DNA of 10,070 nt from Caldilineaceae bacterium (GTDB lineage: Bacteria; Chloroflexota; Anaerolineae; Caldilineales; Caldilineaceae). A program made the translations under genes and the position numbers. Shown here piece after piece: positions 6,749 through 10,070 of this stretch. A model generated the notes under the pieces. That model worked only from the letters and a program-made list of their open reading frames with translations, made no database searches and was not told where the DNA came from. The DNA lies in the NCBI GenBank assembly GCA_012032975.1, contig JAAUPU010000039.1, forward strand, positions 1 through 10,070. Direction: 5' to 3'. The first letter of the stretch is position 1. Each line of letters begins with the position of its first letter.

Positions 6749-6809
6749 ATTCCGGGATGAGGCCAAAGCGGGTAACTCAGCCGGAAATGTCGTGGCCTTA
6801 TCCCGGAAT
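6749..6809. repeat. 17-bp inverted repeat between phosphoesterase and GNAT genes
   Basis: ATTCCGGGATGAGGCCA (6749-6765) and TGGCCTTATCCCGGAAT (6793-6809) are reverse complements except for one position, which gives a G-T pair in RNA. The spacer is 27 bases. CAGG (6742-6745) and CCTG (6810-6813) could add four pairs beyond a bulge. No T-run follows, so it is not an ordinary terminator. It overlaps the alternative ATG at 6757. Confidence 0.85.
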
Positions 6810-6861
6810 CCTGGCTCAAACCGTTTTGAATACGCCCAGATCAGATGGAGGGTCTAGAGAA

Positions 6862-7683
6862 ATGCTACGGGAACTACACGAGGGTGACCGGAAACCCGCG
6901 TACAGCCTGTTGCTTCAGGCGCCGGCCAAGAATCTCTACCTGCTTGGCAACATGGAAACGCTGGGCTTTGGCCACGAATTCTGCCAGTTCTGGGGGGACT
7001 TTGGCGGCCCGCCGGCACGACCGCTGCGAGCAGTGCTCAATCGGTATATGTCGGGCTGGTCGGTCTATGGAGAAGTGGAGGCAGATTGGGCGGCGCTAGG
7101 CAAACAGATGGAGAGCCACCCCGTCACGGCCACTCGGCTCCAGGACAATCCCGGCGGTGTCCCAAGCCTGCTGCCCTATCTGACAAAGTACCGCACCGAA
7201 CACCTCTTCATCGAGCAGTTGATGGAGCTAGAGCCAGCGCACTTTGCACCGGTCAAGCCACCGACAGAGGTCGTTGTGCGCCGCGCGACGCGAGACGATC
7301 TGCCGGCATTGGTCGCCTTGTACGCTGACGCCGGGTCGCTGTCCCGCTCGCAAGCGGCAATCGAACGTCCGCTGGCCGACACCCGCATCTGGCTGGCAGA
7401 GGCAGCTGGCCAGACCGTGGCGGCTGCACTGACCAATGCTGAAACGCAGGCTTTTGCCATGATCGGAGGGGTCTATACCCAGCCAAACTGGCGCGGACGC
7501 GGGGTGGCGAAGGCTGTATGCAGCGCGCTCTGCGCTCAATTGCTGGGAGAGGGTAGGCAACCTGTACTCTACTGGCAGACGCCAGCCGCCGGCGTGGTCT
7601 ATGGCAGGCTTGGCTTTCGCGCGGTGGGCGAGTGGCGGTCAGTCTGGTTGCAGAAGTTGCCAGAGGACGAGCTAGCAGGATGA
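6862..7683 (+). CDS. GNAT acetyltransferase with an extra N-terminal domain
   Basis: A 273-residue protein. Residues 137-265 form the GNAT domain: VVVRRATRDDLPALVALYADAG opens it, GGVYTQPNWRGRGVAKAV (202-219) holds motif A with R211-GRG-V-A for acetyl-CoA, and YGRLGFRAVGEW (247-258) closes it. Residues 1-130 (MLRELHEGDRKPAYSLL, LYLLGNMETLGF, WSVYGEVEADWAAL, YRTEHLFIEQL) form a separate domain like that of two-part GNAT proteins in which the first half is a vestigial acetyltransferase. ATG 6862 has GGAGG ten bases upstream and starts exactly at this domain. ATG 6757 is in frame but lies inside an inverted repeat. The acceptor is unknown. It lies downstream of the phosphoesterase in the same direction and meets the sigma factor gene tail to tail with 23 bases between. 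Confidence 0.85.
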   Translation: MLRELHEGDRKPAYSLLLQAPAKNLYLLGNMETLGFGHEFCQFWGDFGGPPARPLRAVLNRYMSGWSVYGEVEADWAALGKQMESHPVTATRLQDNPGGVPSLLPYLTKYRTEHLFIEQLMELEPAHFAPVKPPTEVVVRRATRDDLPALVALYADAGSLSRSQAAIERPLADTRIWLAEAAGQTVAAALTNAETQAFAMIGGVYTQPNWRGRGVAKAVCSALCAQLLGEGRQPVLYWQTPAAGVVYGRLGFRAVGEWRSVWLQKLPEDELAG

Positions 7684-7706
7684 GGCGTCGGTCATGCTGG
7701 GGTCGG

Positions 7707-8393
7707 CTATTGCTGATAGTCGGCCAGATGCTTTGGCACAAGCCCAGCCTGCAACAACGATGTGCGCAGCGCGGCGCGAGCGCGGCTCAGTCGTGATTTG
7801 ACGGTGCCAAGCGGCAAGTCCAGAAGCTCCGCTGCCTCGGCATAGTCATAGCCGTGGACATCCACCAACAGCACCACGCTCCGATGCCAGACGGGAAGGT
7901 CATCAATGGTGCGCAACAGCAGTTCCATGCTCTCATTCTGAATCGATACCGCTTCTGGATTTCTGCCTTCGGCGCTCGAATCGATGGGCAACTCGACCGT
8001 CGGACGCTCCGTCATCTCTTCCAGGCTGAGAGCAAGGCGGCGCTTTTGGCTCCGCAGATGGTCGTAACAGGTATTGGTCACGATGCGCAGCAGCCAGGAA
8101 CGGAAGTTGCCATCCTTGAAGCGGGGCAGCGCACGATGCACCTTGATCAACGCCTCCTGAACCGCATCCGATGCGGCCTCCTCGGTGCGCAAGATGTGTT
8201 CTGCCACCCGTTGCGCGGTCGCAAAATAGTGATCGACCAGCTGGCTGAAGGCCACTTCATCGCCAAGACGGGCGGCGTGGATGGCTGCGGAGATATCAAG
8301 CGCAGCGGTTCCCGCGGCCGAGCGTGACGTCGATGACCACTCCATCGTCGAAATCGCGCCGTCGTAGCCTGTATTTGCAATTGCCTGGATCAT
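7707..8393 (-). CDS. ECF-type RNA polymerase sigma factor (RpoE-like)
   Basis: A 228-residue protein with sigma region 2 at about 45-118 (GDEVAFSQLVDHYF, then SDAVQEALIKVHRALPRFKDG and FRSWLLRIVTNTCYDHLRSQKRR, the core-binding and -10-recognition helices) and region 4 at 155-212 (LPVWHRSVVLLVDVHGYDYAEAAELLDLPLGTVKSRLSRARAAL, the -35-binding helix-turn-helix). ATG 8393 was chosen over ATG 8414 because AAAGGA lies six bases before it; the longer start has no site. It binds RNA polymerase core to direct transcription of a regulon not visible here. No anti-sigma gene follows it: the next gene is convergent. A strong promoter with TATAAT precedes it, so its own transcription looks housekeeping-driven. 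Confidence 0.93.
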   Translation of the reverse strand: MIQAIANTGYDGAISTMEWSSTSRSAAGTAALDISAAIHAARLGDEVAFSQLVDHYFATAQRVAEHILRTEEAASDAVQEALIKVHRALPRFKDGNFRSWLLRIVTNTCYDHLRSQKRRLALSLEEMTERPTVELPIDSSAEGRNPEAVSIQNESMELLLRTIDDLPVWHRSVVLLVDVHGYDYAEAAELLDLPLGTVKSRLSRARAALRTSLLQAGLVPKHLADYQQ

Positions 8394-8438
8394 CGTGATT
8401 CCTTTCAGATTCATCGTTCGATTGCAATGCCCTGCGCC

Positions 8439-8467
8439 ATTATAAATGGGTTAGATTAGAATCGTCT
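8439..8467 (-). promoter_or_regulatory. Promoter of the ECF sigma gene
   Basis: The minus strand carries a perfect TATAAT at 8444-8439. The -35 position with 17-base spacing is AGACGA (8467-8462), which is not a TTGACA match and lies inside the dyad at 8460-8485. This pattern (good -10, poor -35 under a dyad) fits an activator-dependent or regulated promoter. Confidence 0.6.
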
Positions 8468-8485
8468 GAGCTTTTGCAGACGATT
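8460..8485. promoter_or_regulatory. Dyad operator candidate over the sigma gene -35 region
   Basis: AATCGTCTG (8460-8468) and CAGACGATT (8477-8485) are perfect inverted repeats separated by eight bases. The arms extend to AG/CT with one bulged T. No T-run follows on the relevant strand. It sits just upstream of the TATAAT, where a dimeric regulator would bind. Confidence 0.65.
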
Positions 8486-8545
8486 TCTGGTCCAATTTCC
8501 TACGTTCGCCGGTTTGCTCTCGGACGCAAGTCGGACCGGACAAAT

Positions 8546-8583
8546 AGAAATGGGCGCCCTCCGACGGAGGGGCGCCCATTTCT
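8546..8583. terminator. Bidirectional terminator after the FHA regulator gene
   Basis: AGAAATGGGCGCCCTCC (8546-8562) pairs with the near-complement at 8566-8583, with one bulged G in the right arm, around a three-base loop GAC (8563-8565). The strong GC stem is flanked by AAAT and ATTT. On the minus strand the arm ends ATTTCTATTTG, giving a broken T tract. It lies 24 bases after the FHA gene stop. Confidence 0.75.
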
Positions 8584-8606
8584 GTAGACGGAACCCGCTT
8601 CTGCGA

Positions 8607-9251
8607 TCAGCCAATGACCAATTGGTAACCGTACCCCCGCGTGGTCATGATAAAGCGCGGTTCGTCGTCGCTCATCGGCTCTATCCGGCTGCGCACCCGG
8701 CTGATCATGCGGTCGATATTGGCATCGTAGACATCGCCCTGCGCCTCTGGCCAGACCGCGTGGGCAATCTCGTCCTTGCTGACCACGCGACCCCGATTTT
8801 GATAGAGATACCAGAGCAAGTCGAACTGTTTGACGCTAAGTGGTGGGTCCAGCACGATGCCGTCTACATAGACCTGACGCGTCGGGAGATCGATATTCAG
8901 CGCCGGTTCGCGCACCGCGATCAACGAGGGCGCTGTGACGGTTGCGGACGGGTCATGGAAGCGAAAGCGCGTCGAGGCGAATTGCACTTCCCCACCATCT
9001 TCCAGCCACGCGGTGGCGCCGTTGGCCAGCCGCTGGCCATTGATAAAAACGCCATTCTTGCTGCCAATATCGTGAACCTGATAGGCGTTGTCGATGTGGC
9101 GAATCTCTGCATGAAGACGCGAGGCAAACTGGTCTTCCAGGCTGATGTCTGCTTCTGCAGAGCGGCCGACGATGGTAATTTCCGCATCCAATTCGTATTC
9201 AGAACCGGCGAGCGGACCGCTAATACAAACAAGCTTTCCAAAACGGCTCAC
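8607..9251 (-). CDS. FHA domain - OmpR-type winged-helix transcriptional regulator
   Basis: A 214-residue, two-domain protein. Residues 5-98 are an FHA domain with all phosphothreonine-binding residues: G29-R30, S44-R45-x-H47 and DIGSKNGVFING (61-72). Residues 124-212 are an OmpR/PhoB-type winged helix: YVDGIVLDPPLSVKQFDLLWYL, RVVSKDEIAHAVWPE, then ANIDRMISRVRSRIE and TTRGYGYQL. Start is GTG 9251, with AGGA seven bases upstream. The protein should bind DNA and recognise a phosphothreonine on a partner, presumably the Ser/Thr kinase encoded divergently or one of its substrates. In mycobacterial EmbR the FHA is at the C-terminus after BTAD; here FHA comes first and BTAD is absent. A terminator follows, so it is probably a single-gene transcript. 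Confidence 0.93.
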   Translation of the reverse strand: MSRFGKLVCISGPLAGSEYELDAEITIVGRSAEADISLEDQFASRLHAEIRHIDNAYQVHDIGSKNGVFINGQRLANGATAWLEDGGEVQFASTRFRFHDPSATVTAPSLIAVREPALNIDLPTRQVYVDGIVLDPPLSVKQFDLLWYLYQNRGRVVSKDEIAHAVWPEAQGDVYDANIDRMISRVRSRIEPMSDDEPRFIMTTRGYGYQLVIG

Positions 9252-9262
9252 GAAGACATCCT

Positions 9263-9295
9263 TTGGTATGGCCTCACGCGCTATGCTAGAATATA
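9263..9295. promoter_or_regulatory. Overlapping divergent promoters of FHA regulator and kinase
   Basis: For the plus strand, TTGGTA (9263-9268) and TAGAAT (9287-9292) are 18 bases apart, with TGC before the -10 (extended -10 type). For the minus strand, TATATT (9295-9290) is a five-of-six -10 with no good -35. The two -10 elements share six bases, so polymerase can probably occupy only one at a time. Confidence 0.45.
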
Positions 9296-9453
9296 TAGTG
9301 ACGTCCGACGATCTGGACTGCGGCCAGGATTTGGCGCCTGGTTCGCGTCCGATTGGTAGCTCAGTGTGGGCTGATGCCGTCAGTTTGTACTATACCAGTA
9401 TCAATCGCCGGTGGCAAAGGTCTTGCGATATTGGCTTTGGTTCAGGGCTTTTT

Positions 9454-10070
9454 GTGGATACAGAGTACCAACCGGAACAACCTGAATTCGATCCTGGCTC
9501 CAATGGCGAGCATTCTTTGACAGCGTCACAAGAGGGCAGTGGCGCCGCGCCTTTCGACGAGCAGGGTCTGGATGACATTGCGGGCGGCGCTTCTGATGGC
9601 GTCAGTTCGCTCCACCAGATGATGGGCTTTGCCGAGCTGGATGGCCAGATGATCGGCCACTACCGCGTCCAGGAGAAATTAGGCGGCGGCGCAATGGCCT
9701 CGGTCTATCGCGCCACGGACCAGATATTGGAGCGTACGGTGGCGCTCAAGGTCTTGCTGCCCGGCGCGGATGAATCGACCCGCGAGCGCTTTCGCTTGGA
9801 GGCGCGCACGGTCAGCACGCTGGACCACCCCAACATCGTACCCACCTTCCAGGTTGGGCAGACTGCCGCGGATGGCATCACGTACATCGCGATGGAGATG
9901 GTCCAGGGCGGCACGCTGGGCGACCTGTTGACCCGAGTGGACAAACTCAGTGTCGAGGATGCGAGCAAGTTGCTGGCGCCGATTGCTGGCGCACTGGCCT
10001 ATGCCCATGCAAATGGCATCGTTCACCGCGATGTCAAGCCGGGCAATATTCTGCTCAAACAAGTGAATGC
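9454..10070 (+). CDS. Ser/Thr protein kinase, N-terminal part (runs off the window)
   Basis: The frame is open to the window end with 205 residues visible. Residues 70-205 are the Hanks-type kinase N-lobe and start of the C-lobe: YRVQEKLGGGAMASVYRA (glycine loop 76-84), VALKVL (K99), RFRLEARTVSTLDHPNIV (E116 of helix C), YIAMEMVQGGTLGDLL (hinge) and HRDVKPGNILL (191-201, catalytic loop with the RD arginine). The activation segment and C-terminus are missing. Start is uncertain: GTG 9454 with CAGGG six bases before it gives an acidic, Gly/Ser-rich N-tail; ATG 9619, 9622 and 9649 are later in-frame choices. The frame is open even further upstream, but that reads unlike protein. It lies divergently next to the FHA regulator, the likely partner. 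Confidence 0.9.
   Translation, partial: MDTEYQPEQPEFDPGSNGEHSLTASQEGSGAAPFDEQGLDDIAGGASDGVSSLHQMMGFAELDGQMIGHYRVQEKLGGGAMASVYRATDQILERTVALKVLLPGADESTRERFRLEARTVSTLDHPNIVPTFQVGQTAADGITYIAMEMVQGGTLGDLLTRVDKLSVEDASKLLAPIAGALAYAHANGIVHRDVKPGNILLKQVN

Noticed and set aside
6757..6861. Upstream in-frame start of the GNAT protein
   Set aside because: The ATG lies within the inverted repeat, the added 35 residues show no conserved pattern, and ATG 6862 has GGAGG upstream.
8394..8414. Seven-residue longer start of the sigma factor
   Set aside because: There is no ribosome site before 8414, whereas AAAGGA is correctly spaced before ATG 8393.
8514..9359. + strand open frame of 281 codons
   Set aside because: It is antisense to the FHA-winged-helix gene and crosses the terminator and divergent promoter region.
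9181..9453. Kinase frame open far upstream of the chosen start
   Set aside because: The segment overlaps the divergent promoter and FHA gene start, and its translation does not look like protein; GTG 9454 has a plausible ribosome site.
1..10070. CRISPR arrays, tRNA, rRNA or insertion-sequence genes
   Set aside because: No regularly spaced repeats, no cloverleaf-like or rRNA sequence, and no transposase motifs were found by reading both strands.

Overview
This GC-rich window (roughly 60% G+C by eye) looks like an environmental or metagenomic bacterial genome, most likely Chloroflexota (Anaerolineae/Caldilinea-like). That guess is an inference from the gene mix: an FHA-winged-helix regulator beside a Ser/Thr kinase, a SARP/BTAD regulator next to a contractile-injection-system gene, and GNAT enzymes with extra N-terminal domains. 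No rRNA or other marker fixes the taxonomy.

Left end (1-1370): a broken LivH-like ABC permease piece on the + strand runs head-on into the broken 3' end of a minus-strand operon near position 240-252. That operon reads, from right to left, a small acidic-tailed protein (TTG start), a Pvc16-N/DUF4255 protein of extracellular contractile injection systems (eCIS), and a carboxypeptidase-regulatory-like protein whose ATG overlaps the Pvc16 stop. The expected sheath and tube genes are not in the window. Behind a bidirectional terminator lies a minus-strand SARP/BTAD regulator (1614-2429), which is intact only if two compensating one-base frameshifts are corrected.

Middle (2635-5749, minus): a tight three-gene operon. 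It holds a protein resembling S51 peptidase/type-1 glutamine-amidotransferase-like proteins with a degenerate nucleophile site, then a tandem double short-chain dehydrogenase/reductase (one frameshift), then a GNAT acetyltransferase. Facing away from it is a + strand pair: a calcineurin-like metallophosphoesterase (5890-6741) and a two-domain GNAT protein (6862-7683), separated by a 17-bp inverted repeat.

Right end (7707-10070): an ECF sigma factor (minus) with a clear TATAAT promoter and an upstream dyad, a bidirectional terminator, an FHA-OmpR-type winged-helix regulator (minus), and a divergent Ser/Thr protein kinase (+) cut by the window edge. The kinase and FHA regulator share a short promoter region with overlapping -10 elements. 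This suggests a phospho-threonine-controlled transcription circuit, similar in logic to PknH/EmbR but with the domains in a different order.

Four apparent single-base frameshifts, all in or beside runs of three identical bases, point to either uncorrected sequencing errors or real decay; the sequence alone cannot decide.
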